A DNA stretch of 64,000 bases, from assembly GCA_016716475.1 (NCBI GenBank), contig JADJWG010000001.1, positions 1,426,001-1,490,000 of the forward strand, in the 5' to 3' direction. This stretch comes from Phycisphaerales bacterium (GTDB lineage Bacteria; Planctomycetota; Phycisphaerae; UBA1845; Fen-1342). Made by a program: the position numbers and the translations under genes. Shown one piece after another: positions 7,877-17,525 of this stretch; positions within the stretch are counted from its first letter, which is position 1, and every line of letters starts with the position of its first letter. Under the pieces are notes generated by a model that saw only the letters and a list, made by a program, of their open reading frames with translations, was not told the origin of the DNA and did no database searches.

Positions 7877-10444
7877 CTAGTCACCTTCAGCCGCGCTCTC
7901 TTCGCGGTCGCGCTGAGCGCGGATCTGCTCCCATTCCTCCATCGACACGACGACTTCGCGCGCCTGACTGCCCTTGTACTCGCCGACGATGCCGGACTCG
8001 TACATCTGGTCGATCAGGCGTGACGCCCGGCCATAGCCGATCGTCAGCTTGCGCTGAAGTAAGCTTACCGAGCCGCGGCCGGCCTCGATGATGAGTGTGA
8101 CGGCCTCGTCGAACAGGTCGTCGCGCTCGGTGGCACTGCCCGCGCCGCCGCCGCCGGCCGATGGAATCCGGACAAGTTCCGGGTCGAAGCGCGGCCCCCC
8201 CTGTCCCTTGCAGTGCTTGACCACCGCCCGCAGTTCATCGTCGTCGACGAAGGTGCCCTGTGAGCGCACGAGCTTCGAGCTGCCCGGCGGCAAGAACAAC
8301 ATGTCACCCTGGCCCAGCAGCAGTTCCCCACCGTTCTGATCGAGTACGATCCGCGAGTCGAGGCGCGACGATACACGGAACGCGATCCGGCAGGGCAGGT
8401 TGGACTTGATCAAGCCGGTCACGACGTTGGCCTGTGGCCGTTGTGTCGACACAATCAGGTGAATGCCGACGGCGCGGCTTTTTTGGGCGATGCGGCAGAG
8501 GTAGAACTCGACTTCTTTCGGCGACATCATCATCAGGTCGGCGAGCTCGTCGATCATGATGACCATGTAGGGCAGCTTGACGGGGATCTTCGCGAGTTCG
8601 GTTTCATCCTCGATCCCCAGCCGTTCCTTCAGGCCGGCCGGTCCCAGGCGGTTGTAAGACTTGATGTCCTTCACGCCGGCCTCGGCCAGCAGCGCGTAGC
8701 GCTCATCCATTTTCGTCGCGGCCCACTCCAGGATGCCTTCGGCCTTGCTCACCTCGGTGACGATCGGGCACATCAGGTGCGGCACGTCTTTGTAGATCGA
8801 CAACTCGACCACCTTCGGGTCGACGAGGATAAGCTGCACCTGCGCCGGTGTACGCGTCATCAGGATCGACATGATCAGACTGGTGACGCAGACACTTTTA
8901 CCCGACCCGGTCGTGCCCGCGATGAGCAGGTGCGGCATGCGCGTCAGGTCGGCGAGCAACGGCTGCCCCGCGGGGTCCTTCCCGAGAAACAGCGGGATTT
9001 CGCACTGCTCCAGCCGCGCGCCCGACAGCTCCATCACCTCGCGCAGCCGCACCTTCTCCTTGTCGAGGTTGGGGACCTCGATGCCGATCGTATTGCGGCC
9101 TGGCAGCGGTGCCACCACGCGCACCGCGGGAGCTTTGAGTGCGCGGGCCATATCGTTCGAAAGCGACTGGATCTGGCTGACCTTGATGCCCGGTGCGAGC
9201 TTGAGCTCGAAGACCGTGATGACCGGGCCGGTCTGGATGGAAACCACCTCGACCTCCAGCCGGAACTCATTCAACGTCTGCTCGAGGACGAAGGCCTTTT
9301 CACGGCAGCTTTGCTCGATCAGCGAGCGATCCAGCGGGATCGGACGCTCGAGCAGCGCCATCGCCGGCAGGTGGTAATCACTGTCATCCGCGGTGCGGCG
9401 CTCCGGCAAGGGCTTGGACCGCGGCACCGCTACAGGTCGCAGGTCCTTCACACCGACGGGCTCGCGGATGCGCGGAGCAGGCGGCGCGGCCGGGACATCG
9501 TCTTCCTCCTCCTCTCCGTCCGTCGCTTCCTCGACCTCCTCCTCGGACTCTTCGTCGACGACTTCCTCATCCGTCTCTTCGAATTCTTCTTCTTCCTCCG
9601 CCAGCGCGGCCGGATCGTCTTCTTCGTCTGCCTCCTCCGGTTCGGGCACAGCCGCGGGACGGCGGCCATGGGGTGGCTCCACGGTGGCGTGGTCGCGACG
9701 CGACGGGGATGGTCCGGCCGCATCTCCGCGGCCTCTCTGCACGTTCTTGAGCACGCGAACCCCGGCCGGACGAACATGGGTGCGGGGCGCATCTTCGCGG
9801 GTGGTCAGGGTATGCGCCACGGTCTGCACCACGGCCGCCCCGGCGCCCGCCACCGCGGTGCCGCCCCGGACAAGGACCGGCCCGGACTGGGTGCCGGCCC
9901 AGCGCAGGCCTCGCAGCACAGCCATCACGAGGTTGTCAGCGGCCAACAGCAGCCCGACGAGGAGTACGAGTGCCAGAATGAGTACCGTGCCAAACTGATC
10001 GAGATAGGGTAGCAACAAGCCAGCGGTCGCCTGGCCCAGGATCCCGCCGGGGCCGTCGAGCGTCCAGCGATCCGTCGGCGTGAGGAACACCCGACCGAGT
10101 GCCGCCGAGGACGCCAGCACAAGCAGCGTTCCGAAAAATCGTAGCCAGAGGTCGTTGAGTCGTCCCGGACGGCCGGCGGCAAGCACCGCACCGTGCAGCA
10201 GTGCCATCATCGGGTAGGCCGCAACCCCGAAAAGCTCGAAGGCGTGATAGGCCAGCCAGGCGCCCAACGGACCGCAGAGGTTCCGTACGTCGGTCGAATG
10301 CTGCCAGATCACGGTGGCCGGCGGATCGGCCACATGAAAACTGAGGAGGCAGGCCCAGCCGAAGAGGCAGACCAGCCACCCCAGCGCCACGAGGCAGAAC
10401 CTCAACGCCGCCGAGCGCTCATCCGTGCGCAATGTGGTCGCCAT
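7877..10444 (-). CDS. ftsK: FtsK/SpoIIIE-family DNA translocase
   Basis: Septal DNA pump that moves chromosomes during division; 855 residues from the ATG at 10444. The N-terminus has about four membrane segments. A linker of roughly residues 190-370 includes a very acidic stretch (mainly Glu/Asp, encoded near 9490-9650). The motor follows: Walker A GTTGSGKSV near residue 508, Walker B VIMIDELADL near 625, and STQRP after it. The C-terminal gamma winged helix (SLLQRKLTIGYGRASRLIDQM, about residues 783-850) is the part that reads KOPS-type sites. Its length is normal for a short-linker FtsK. It is convergent with rdgC and divergent from mlaE. Confidence 0.95.
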   Translation of the reverse strand: MATTLRTDERSAALRFCLVALGWLVCLFGWACLLSFHVADPPATVIWQHSTDVRNLCGPLGAWLAYHAFELFGVAAYPMMALLHGAVLAAGRPGRLNDLWLRFFGTLLVLASSAALGRVFLTPTDRWTLDGPGGILGQATAGLLLPYLDQFGTVLILALVLLVGLLLAADNLVMAVLRGLRWAGTQSGPVLVRGGTAVAGAGAAVVQTVAHTLTTREDAPRTHVRPAGVRVLKNVQRGRGDAAGPSPSRRDHATVEPPHGRRPAAVPEPEEADEEDDPAALAEEEEEFEETDEEVVDEESEEEVEEATDGEEEEDDVPAAPPAPRIREPVGVKDLRPVAVPRSKPLPERRTADDSDYHLPAMALLERPIPLDRSLIEQSCREKAFVLEQTLNEFRLEVEVVSIQTGPVITVFELKLAPGIKVSQIQSLSNDMARALKAPAVRVVAPLPGRNTIGIEVPNLDKEKVRLREVMELSGARLEQCEIPLFLGKDPAGQPLLADLTRMPHLLIAGTTGSGKSVCVTSLIMSILMTRTPAQVQLILVDPKVVELSIYKDVPHLMCPIVTEVSKAEGILEWAATKMDERYALLAEAGVKDIKSYNRLGPAGLKERLGIEDETELAKIPVKLPYMVIMIDELADLMMMSPKEVEFYLCRIAQKSRAVGIHLIVSTQRPQANVVTGLIKSNLPCRIAFRVSSRLDSRIVLDQNGGELLLGQGDMLFLPPGSSKLVRSQGTFVDDDELRAVVKHCKGQGGPRFDPELVRIPSAGGGGAGSATERDDLFDEAVTLIIEAGRGSVSLLQRKLTIGYGRASRLIDQMYESGIVGEYKGSQAREVVVSMEEWEQIRAQRDREESAAEGD

Positions 10445-10610
10445 CCGTGTACTGCTCCCGCACCCGCGCCGGGCGCGTTCCGCACTATATCGCAATCCGC
10501 AGCCGAATTCGATAATCTACGCGGCGTCGGCCCACGCGGGGTGTTAACCCTGCCCGACGGAATCCCCGGCCCCGCTCCGTACGGCGCTGGGTCGGCCCGC
10601 GAACCGAGCA

Positions 10611-11450
10611 GTGCGCATGGCCTACGGCAATCCCGTGCTTCGCCAGATCGAATCTCTCGGAGCGGCCATCGTGGGTATGCTCGAGCGGCTCGGGCGGTTC
10701 TGGGTCTTCAGTCTCTTCGCGATGTCGTTCATCGTGGAGGAGCTGCTGTCGGTCCGGGGCTGGCGCCGGCTGCTCCCGCAGGCCTATCAGATCGGGACAC
10801 GCTCTGCCCCGGTCGTGATGCTGACGGGGATGTTCATCGGCATGGTGCTGACCGTGCAGGGCTGGGCCCAGTTCGATGCCGCCGGCATGACCGACCGCCT
10901 TGGCGCGATCATCATCATCTCCATGTGTTCCGAGCTGGGGCCGGTGCTGGCGGGTGTGATGCTCGCCGGACGTGCGGGTGGGGCTCTCACGGCCGAACTG
11001 GGTACGATGAACGTCACCGAGCAGTTGCTGGCCCTGCGGTCCATGGGCGCCGATCCAGTCCGCTATCTCGTAACGCCGCGTTTCATCGCTTGCGTGGTCC
11101 TCGCCCCCTTGCTGACTTGCTACGCCAACCTGGTCGGGACCCTGGGCGCGTATGGTGTCTATTTGTTCTATGGCGGCGATGCGAGCGCGTTCTGGTACTT
11201 TGCGCGGCAGACGGTCGAGCTGTGGGACGTCCATACCGGGCTCTTCAAGTCGCTCTTCTTCGGCGGGGCGATCGGTCTGCTCAGTTGCTACAACGGCTTT
11301 CACTGCGCGCCGGGCGCAGAAGGCGTCGGCCGCGCCTGCACACGAAGCTTCGTCAGCAGCTTCATCCTGATCCTGCTGCTGGACCTGTTCCTCGGGGTGC
11401 TGCTGAACGGGCTCTATAACCGTTGGTACGGCTTCCGGTCGCTGATCTGA
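10611..11450 (+). CDS. mlaE: MlaE-family ABC transporter permease
   Basis: Permease subunit of an Mla-type ABC system, which moves phospholipids between inner and outer membranes. The 279-residue length, the early amphipathic helix, the SELGPVLAGVMLAGRAGGALTAELGTM motif and the later LGADP-like SMGADPVRYLV segment are typical. The start is either GTG at 10611 or ATG at 10617; neither has a strong ribosome-binding site. No ATPase (MlaF) or substrate-binding (MlaD) gene is adjacent: the next gene, 85 bases on, is an oxidoreductase. Partners must lie elsewhere in the genome. Confidence 0.88.
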   Translation: MRMAYGNPVLRQIESLGAAIVGMLERLGRFWVFSLFAMSFIVEELLSVRGWRRLLPQAYQIGTRSAPVVMLTGMFIGMVLTVQGWAQFDAAGMTDRLGAIIIISMCSELGPVLAGVMLAGRAGGALTAELGTMNVTEQLLALRSMGADPVRYLVTPRFIACVVLAPLLTCYANLVGTLGAYGVYLFYGGDASAFWYFARQTVELWDVHTGLFKSLFFGGAIGLLSCYNGFHCAPGAEGVGRACTRSFVSSFILILLLDLFLGVLLNGLYNRWYGFRSLI

Positions 11451-11534
11451 CGCCGCAGCGGGGGGAGTCCCCTTGCCCGCGGCCAACCGTCGGCCGTATC
11501 GTTCCCGCTTCACACTGCCAAAGGATCACCCCCT

Positions 11535-12584
11535 ATGAACCCCGCTCCGCTGCGCGTCGCGCTCATCGGTACCGGCGGCATCGGCCGCTATCACCTGCGC
11601 CTCTGGCACGAGCTGGCCGAAGTCTCGTGCGTGGGTGTGTACGATCTGCAGGCCTCCGCGGCCGAGGCGGCGGCGCGCCAGTGGGAAATCCCCACGGTAT
11701 TTCCTACGCTCGCGGACGCCGTGGGAGATGAGCGCGTCGAGGCCGTCGTCGTGGCCACACCGAACATGTTTCACCGGGAGGCGGTGGTGGCGGCCCTGCG
11801 TGCCGGTCGGCACGTGCTTTGTGAGAAGCCGCTTGCAGTCACGCCGGTGGATATCGCGGCGATGATCGCCGCGCGCGACGCCAGCGGCAAGCTGCTGATG
11901 ACTGCCCAGCACATGCGATTCGAGCACCGCACGCAGGCCCTGCGTCGGCTGCTCGCCACCGGGCAGGTCGGGCCGGTGTACTACAGCCGCGCCTGGTGGC
12001 TGCGCCGGCGACGCGCCCCCAGTACGCCGGGTTTCCTGAAGAAAGCCCAGGCCGGGCGCGGCCCCGGCATGGACCTGGGCGTCCATGTGCTCGACCTGGC
12101 ACTGCACCTGCTCGACTTTCCCCGGCCGGTCACCGTGAGTGGCATTTCCGTCCGGCACCTCGCGGAGCACGCTGGCCAGGAAAACGAGTGGGGTGCCTAC
12201 GATCCGGCCGACTTCGAGGTCGAGGAGTTCGCCGCCGGGCTGGTCCGCTTCGCCGACGGGGCGGCACTCGCGCTCGAAGTGAGCTGGCTGCTCAACATGC
12301 TCGAAAAGGAGCTGTGGGGCGTGTGGCTCTACGGCACAGCCGGCGGCGTGCAGTGGCCCGACCTGCGACTTTCCCGCACGGCCGGCAATCTGCTGCTCGA
12401 CAGCCAGGTGGCGAACGAGCTCGGACATGACGGCCATAAGAACGAGATGCTCGCGTTCGCAGCGGCGATACGCAGCGGTGGGCCGTCACCGGTGCCGGCG
12501 GAGCAGAGTCTGATCGTAGCGCGGGTGCTGGAGGCGCTGTACACATCCGCCGAAACGGGGCGCGAAGTCGTGCTGGCACCGTAG
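11535..12584 (+). CDS. Gfo/Idh/MocA family NAD(P)-dependent oxidoreductase
   Basis: A 349-residue cytoplasmic dehydrogenase of the glucose-fructose oxidoreductase / inositol dehydrogenase type, acting on a sugar or polyol not identifiable here. The N-terminal Rossmann fold shows GTGGIGRYH (residues 12-20); the catalytic EKPL motif is at 97-100; the second-domain motif GMDLGVHVLDLALHLL (Asp180, His184) carries the likely catalytic histidine. The family is strongly expanded in Planctomycetota. No export signal is visible. The gene stands alone, followed after 35 bases by an unrelated zinc-ribbon membrane protein. Confidence 0.9.
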   Translation: MNPAPLRVALIGTGGIGRYHLRLWHELAEVSCVGVYDLQASAAEAAARQWEIPTVFPTLADAVGDERVEAVVVATPNMFHREAVVAALRAGRHVLCEKPLAVTPVDIAAMIAARDASGKLLMTAQHMRFEHRTQALRRLLATGQVGPVYYSRAWWLRRRRAPSTPGFLKKAQAGRGPGMDLGVHVLDLALHLLDFPRPVTVSGISVRHLAEHAGQENEWGAYDPADFEVEEFAAGLVRFADGAALALEVSWLLNMLEKELWGVWLYGTAGGVQWPDLRLSRTAGNLLLDSQVANELGHDGHKNEMLAFAAAIRSGGPSPVPAEQSLIVARVLEALYTSAETGREVVLAP

Positions 12585-12619
12585 TGGGCCCACGCCAGCC
12601 GTCCGTGGGAGGATTCCCG

Positions 12620-14038
12620 GTGTCGCCTCCGACCTTGATACGTCTGCTGTTGAGCCCGGTGGTTGACCTCTGTGCGCCGGGCCGCGCGGCCCAACTCGTG
12701 ACGACCGCGGAGCGGCGCACCTATCTCTGCTACGTGGCGTGCTCGTGGCTCGGCATCGTCGTCGGACTGCTTTTGCTGGACACGCTGAACGTCATGTACC
12801 TGCGTGATTTCCTGCTGGAACCGCAGTACTGGCCCAAGGCACTGGACCGCCTGCACATGTGGCTGGCGAACGAGCTTGATGGGAGTGGCACCGGCCCCGA
12901 AGCGATCCTTGAGGCCATCCTCGAAGTCGGCCTCTGCGCGCTGGCTGTGGCCATGTGCGTGTGCGGCTACGCGTGGTTCAACCTGCCCCTGCTGCACCGC
13001 ACTGGACCTCTGGGGCCGGCATTTCGGCGGGGCTTGCGGCTGTCGTGGTCGGCGGCATGGACCGTGCTGCTGCTTCAGATGCTTGCAGGTGTGGTGCTCT
13101 TCACTGTCGACCTGCTGATCTATGGGGCCTTCGCTGCATACCGCGCAGGGCAGCCGAACTGGTCGTGGCACTGGAGCCAAAGCGTTTACCTGCTCCTCGA
13201 AACTCCGTTCGCAGCGGCAGCGCTCGCGACCGCCATCGCGTGGGGCCGTCGGGCGGTGCATGCCGTCGTTCCGCCTCCTCCAGACCTCGCAGAGCGGCCG
13301 CCTCATTGCGAGTATTGTGGTTATCTCCTGGTGGGGAGAACGCTCGCCGAGCGCTGCTCAGAGTGCGGCCGCGAGGTCGCGGATTCCCTTTTGCCCGACC
13401 GGTCTCGCCGCAGGCACCCGGCACTGACGGTGCTCACGAGCCACGCCCCACTGTACCAGCGGCACGCCGCGTGGTGGCGGCTGGCGTTCCTGATCCTGCG
13501 TGCGCCGCGCTTGTTCTACGGACAGCTACCGCTGCGCAGCGCGAACGATCCCTCGCAAACATTCGCCGCCTGGAGCTACGGTCTGCTCGCGTTGCACGCG
13601 CTGTCCCTGGGCATCGCAGGAGTGGCACTGTTTGTAGTGCTCTCGCAGAGTCCGTTTACCCTGTTGTCGGATGTCATCCTCTTGCTGGTCAACGTGCTCA
13701 ATCTGGCCGTTGCCCTGCCGATCGTCGGATGGCTTGTGCATCGGGCACTGGCGGCATCGTGTTTCCTGATTTGGCACCGCTGGCAAGCGATACCGGACAG
13801 CGGGTGGTTGGCGCGCGCCATGGGGTACGAGACGGTGTGGCCACACCTGCTGCTGCTCTTGTCGGTTTTGTTGCTTCTCGGTGCGTTTGGATCGAGCTGG
13901 GCGCTCCCCGCGGTCCATCCCCTGCTCCTGATCGCGTACCCATTGATCCTGGGCGTGCTGATCAGCGCCCTGTGGCTGGCGGTGTGGGGTGTGCGCTACG
14001 AGCTGATCCGCCGTGCGATCCGGTGGGGAAACACCTGA
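12620..14038 (+). CDS. Zinc-ribbon multi-pass membrane protein, paralog A
   Basis: No named family recognised. The GTG at 12620 is chosen because GGGAGGA lies at 12607-12613 and because the N-terminus then aligns with the paralog at 18419-19831. The 472-residue product has a pair of N-terminal membrane regions, a zinc ribbon of the form CEYCGYLL ... CSECG near residues 230-252, then about five more hydrophobic segments and a conserved end (YELIRRAIRWGN). The two CxxC pairs are 14-15 residues apart and should bind one zinc ion. Zinc-ribbon membrane proteins of this sort are, as far as I recall, common and uncharacterised in Planctomycetota. The paralog shares the same architecture throughout. 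Confidence 0.75.
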   Translation: MSPPTLIRLLLSPVVDLCAPGRAAQLVTTAERRTYLCYVACSWLGIVVGLLLLDTLNVMYLRDFLLEPQYWPKALDRLHMWLANELDGSGTGPEAILEAILEVGLCALAVAMCVCGYAWFNLPLLHRTGPLGPAFRRGLRLSWSAAWTVLLLQMLAGVVLFTVDLLIYGAFAAYRAGQPNWSWHWSQSVYLLLETPFAAAALATAIAWGRRAVHAVVPPPPDLAERPPHCEYCGYLLVGRTLAERCSECGREVADSLLPDRSRRRHPALTVLTSHAPLYQRHAAWWRLAFLILRAPRLFYGQLPLRSANDPSQTFAAWSYGLLALHALSLGIAGVALFVVLSQSPFTLLSDVILLLVNVLNLAVALPIVGWLVHRALAASCFLIWHRWQAIPDSGWLARAMGYETVWPHLLLLLSVLLLLGAFGSSWALPAVHPLLLIAYPLILGVLISALWLAVWGVRYELIRRAIRWGNT

Positions 14039-14057
14039 GCAGTACGAGTTCACCGTA

Positions 14058-14086
14058 AGCGAGCCCGCACAGTTCCGGGTCTCGCT
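14058..14086. terminator. Putative hairpin terminator between paralog A and putA
   Basis: AGCGAG-CCCG pairs with CGGG-T-CTCGCT around an eight-base loop, between the convergent 3' ends. No T-run follows, so termination is inferred from position and stem strength only. Confidence 0.4.
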
Positions 14087-14150
14087 CCGCACGCTCCGGC
14101 CGCCGGTAGCGCCCACCGACGCGCTGCCGAACCCCGCGTGCCGTGCCGGT

Positions 14151-17100
14151 CTACCCCAGCGCTTCGACCACCTCTTCACTCGGCGCGAACCCACGGCGCA
14201 GCGTATTCTCCGTCACGGTGCGCGGCACAGCGTACTGCAACAGGTAGTCCGGGCCGCCCGCCTTCGTGCCAAGCCCCGACATCTTGAACCCACCGTAGGG
14301 CTGCAAGTCCACGCGCGAGCCGGTGATCGGCCGGTTGATGTACAGGTTTCCGCACTCGCACTCCGACCGGACGCGCTCCAGGTTGGCCGGGCTGCGCGAG
14401 AAGATTCCACCCGTCAGCGCATACGCCGTTCCATTGAAGACGCGCAGCGCCTCGTCGAAGTCCGCCACGCGAATGACGGCCACCACCGGACCGAGCAGCT
14501 CTTCCTGTGCCAGCGGCGCATCCGGCGGCACATCCGCGAAGATGTGCGGGCCGACATAATAGCCGCCGGTCTCCGCAACCAGGCGTTCCACGTCGACCGC
14601 CAGTACACAACGGGCCACCTGCTGCGCCTGGGCAATCGCCGCCAGCAGCGTGGCACGCGCTGCCTTGTCGATCACCGGCGGTATCGCGGTGGTCGGCTCG
14701 TCCGCGGGGCCCACGGCCTTCGACCGCGCCGCCTCGACCAGCCGCTCTACAAAGCGGTCGTAGATCGACTCCAGCACGATGACCCGCGATGCGGCCGAGC
14801 ACTTCTGCCCCGCGTAGCTCAGCGCGCTCGCCAGCACGCCTTTCACCGCTTCGTCGAGGTCTGCGTTACCGTCGACAATCACCGCGTTCTTTCCGCCCAG
14901 GTCCAGAATCACCTTCTTCAGCCCCGGCCGCCGTGTCGGGGCCCCGGCCGCCGTGCGATAAAGTTCCTCACCCACCGCGCGTGACCCGGTAAACGCCACC
15001 ACGTCCACGCCCGGGTGCTGCACCAGCGCGGCGCCGACCTCCGCGCCCGAACCCGCGACCAGGTTCACGACACCCGCCGGCAGGCCCGCAGCCGCCAGCA
15101 CCTCCACAAACTTGGCGGCACAGCCGACCGCCGCGCTCGCCGGCTTCAACACCACGGTATTACCCATCACCACGGCAGCCACTGTCATGTTCGCGAGCAG
15201 CGCCAACGGGAAGTTCCACGGACTGAGCACCGCGACGACGCCACGCGGGGCGTAGAAATACTCGTTTGTCTCACCCTCGATGTCACGCCGTCGCGGGAAC
15301 TCGGCGAAACGCTCGGCTTCGCGCGCATAATAGTTGCAGTAGTCAATCGCTTCACAGACGTCCGCGTCCGCCTCGCGCCATGTCTTGCCGCATTCGAATG
15401 CCAGCAGTGCGGCCAACTCGAACCGCCGCACGTCGAGGCTTTCCGCGGCGCGCCGCAGTACGGCGGCACGTGTGAACGGCGTCTCGCGGCGCCAGGCGCT
15501 CCAGGCGGCCTCAGCCGCGGCAACGGCCCGGTCCACGGCTTCGGCATCGGCGACGGCGTAGCGCACGACAACTTCATTCGGCCGGGCAGGGTTCACCGAG
15601 GTGCCCCAGTTCCCGGTGGTTGCCGCGGCACCACCAATGACCAGGGGCACTTCGCGGCCGAGCTCGGCGCGCACCTGGGCCAGGTCCGCCTGCATTTTCT
15701 GGCGTGTGGCGAGCAGGGCGAAGTCGCTGTTCGGCACATTCTCGAATGGATCCATCAACGGCTCCTCAAACTCATACCGAATGACGACGGCCGGCTCGGG
15801 GGGCGGGGTGGCCGCGCCCGTCACCAGCGGATTCTCCAGCAGTTCGCCTTCGTTCGCGTCATCGCCGGACTGGCGCAGGAACGACTCGTTGGCGGTGTTC
15901 TCCAGCAGGCGGCGGATCAGGTAGGCCATGCCTGAGAGCATGTTGCCGTAGGGCGTGTAGATGCGGGCGCGCTGGCCCATCTGGATCGCGGCGTACTTGA
16001 TCGGGTCGCCCATGCCATAGAGCATCTGAAGCTCGAACGCCCACCCTGGTACGCCAAGCGCCTCCCGCAGCGCCATGGCGTGGGCCAGACTCCGCACATT
16101 GTGGCTCGCGAACGCCGCATGCGTATCGCGGTAGTTTTCGAGCAGGCGGCGCGACATGCGTTCATAGCACGCGTCCGACTGCCACTTCTGCTCCCAGACG
16201 GGGACGGGCCAGCCACGCTGCGCGGCCCAGACGGTTTCCGAGTCCCAGTACGCGCCCTTCACCAGGCGCACCCACAGCGGGGTGCCGCGCGCCTGGGCGT
16301 AGCGGATCGTCCGCTCCACGTCCGCATCGCCGTCGCGCAGGTACGCCTGCAGCACGATGCCGAAGTGCGGGTAGTCGCGAAACTCCGGCTCGAGGAACAA
16401 CTCCTCGCACAGCTCCAGCGTGAGATCCTTGATCGCGTAGTGCTCCATGTCGATGTGGACATGGACACGCTGCTCCATCGCGCGCCTCAGCAGGGGCCGC
16501 AGCAGTTCCTTCGCCCGCGCCTTGCAGGCCTCGGGCGCGATCGGATCAAAACCCGGGTACAGAGAGGTCAGCTTCACCGACACATTCACCCGCGGCAGTG
16601 CCACGCCGTCCGCCTCATCCACCGCCGGCACGCCGGGCCACTCAGCCGCATGCTGCGGCAAATTGCCGATCAACTCCTCGTAGGTCTCGTGGTAGGCGTG
16701 TGCTTCGGTGGCGGAGAGCGCCGCCTCACCCAGCACGTCGATCGTGAAGGCCATCTGGCGGTCACGCATCCAGCGGATCGTCCGCACGGCCTCGTGGATG
16801 TTGGAACCGGCAATGAACGAGCCCGCCATCCATCCCGCCCCCCGCTGGGCAACGGCCGCCATCAGTCGGGCCCACGGGGTATTCAGCCGGCGGAAGTTCA
16901 GCAACCGGGAGACCAGCTCCACCAAGGCGCGACCGGCGGGCGGCGGGGCCAGTTCGCGCAAGTCGGCGCCCCCGTCAGCATGGTGATGCCCGTGGACATG
17001 GGTCCCGTGTCCGGCGTGTTCGTGCGGCGGGAGGACGAAGTACTCGCGGAGGTGGCGGGCCACCTCCTCGGAGGTCTTCATCATGGGGAGGACGTCGATG

Positions 17101-17276
17101 AAGCGGAAGGCCTGGACCTTGAACCATTCGTCCTGCATGCAGATCTTGAGCATCTGCTCCTGCCACCAGGCGAACTGGAAGCAGTGCGGCGCGGCGGCGC
17201 GCATGCGTTCGAACATCTCAAAGCCGAGCTTTTGCGTGAGCGATTCGACTTGCGGAGCATCGAGCGAGGCGGTCAT
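14151..17276 (-). CDS. putA: Bifunctional proline dehydrogenase / glutamate-semialdehyde dehydrogenase (PutA)
   Basis: Oxidises proline to P5C (FAD domain) and then to glutamate (NAD domain). The start at 17276 gives 1041 residues without the N-terminal ribbon-helix-helix repressor domain of E. coli PutA. The proline dehydrogenase barrel covers roughly residues 90-480 (DVLGEAALSATEA, HVHIDMEHYAIKD, VKGAYWDSE motifs). The aldehyde dehydrogenase part covers about 520-1030, with nucleophile Cys826 in GQKCSAASR. The position that is normally glutamate in LELGGKN is aspartate here (Asp792, LDLGGKN), 34 residues before the cysteine. A His-rich segment near residues 87-98 (HEHAGHGTHVHGHHH) is unusual. 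A terminator-like hairpin lies beyond its 3' end. Confidence 0.93.
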   Translation of the reverse strand: MTASLDAPQVESLTQKLGFEMFERMRAAAPHCFQFAWWQEQMLKICMQDEWFKVQAFRFIDVLPMMKTSEEVARHLREYFVLPPHEHAGHGTHVHGHHHADGGADLRELAPPPAGRALVELVSRLLNFRRLNTPWARLMAAVAQRGAGWMAGSFIAGSNIHEAVRTIRWMRDRQMAFTIDVLGEAALSATEAHAYHETYEELIGNLPQHAAEWPGVPAVDEADGVALPRVNVSVKLTSLYPGFDPIAPEACKARAKELLRPLLRRAMEQRVHVHIDMEHYAIKDLTLELCEELFLEPEFRDYPHFGIVLQAYLRDGDADVERTIRYAQARGTPLWVRLVKGAYWDSETVWAAQRGWPVPVWEQKWQSDACYERMSRRLLENYRDTHAAFASHNVRSLAHAMALREALGVPGWAFELQMLYGMGDPIKYAAIQMGQRARIYTPYGNMLSGMAYLIRRLLENTANESFLRQSGDDANEGELLENPLVTGAATPPPEPAVVIRYEFEEPLMDPFENVPNSDFALLATRQKMQADLAQVRAELGREVPLVIGGAAATTGNWGTSVNPARPNEVVVRYAVADAEAVDRAVAAAEAAWSAWRRETPFTRAAVLRRAAESLDVRRFELAALLAFECGKTWREADADVCEAIDYCNYYAREAERFAEFPRRRDIEGETNEYFYAPRGVVAVLSPWNFPLALLANMTVAAVVMGNTVVLKPASAAVGCAAKFVEVLAAAGLPAGVVNLVAGSGAEVGAALVQHPGVDVVAFTGSRAVGEELYRTAAGAPTRRPGLKKVILDLGGKNAVIVDGNADLDEAVKGVLASALSYAGQKCSAASRVIVLESIYDRFVERLVEAARSKAVGPADEPTTAIPPVIDKAARATLLAAIAQAQQVARCVLAVDVERLVAETGGYYVGPHIFADVPPDAPLAQEELLGPVVAVIRVADFDEALRVFNGTAYALTGGIFSRSPANLERVRSECECGNLYINRPITGSRVDLQPYGGFKMSGLGTKAGGPDYLLQYAVPRTVTENTLRRGFAPSEEVVEALG

Positions 17277-17525
17277 CCGGCACCCATGAAACCGTTCAGC
17301 CGACGCACAGAACCCCCAGCAACGACGTTGCGGACCGCCCGCACCCGCCGATGCCAGTATCCTACCCAGCGGTCCGAAATTCGGCAACGGGCGGACCGCA
17401 CAGGATCCTAAACAACCGGGCTGACGGCGGCGGGCATCGTATCCTAACCCCAGCAGGCCCTTCGCGCTTATGCTTCCGTCGGCGGCCCGCTTCCGGTGCC
17501 GCGCATTCCATGCAAGGAGCACCGC

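Noticed and set aside
8441..10012. 523-codon plus-strand open frame inside ftsK
   Set aside because: Antisense shadow of a GC-rich conserved gene; no domain, no ribosome-binding site, and the minus-strand frame has all FtsK motifs.
16080..17411. 443-codon plus-strand open frame opposite putA
   Set aside because: Shadow frame; composition is rich in His, Arg and Gln as is usual for antisense frames of GC-rich genes, and PutA is intact on the other strand.
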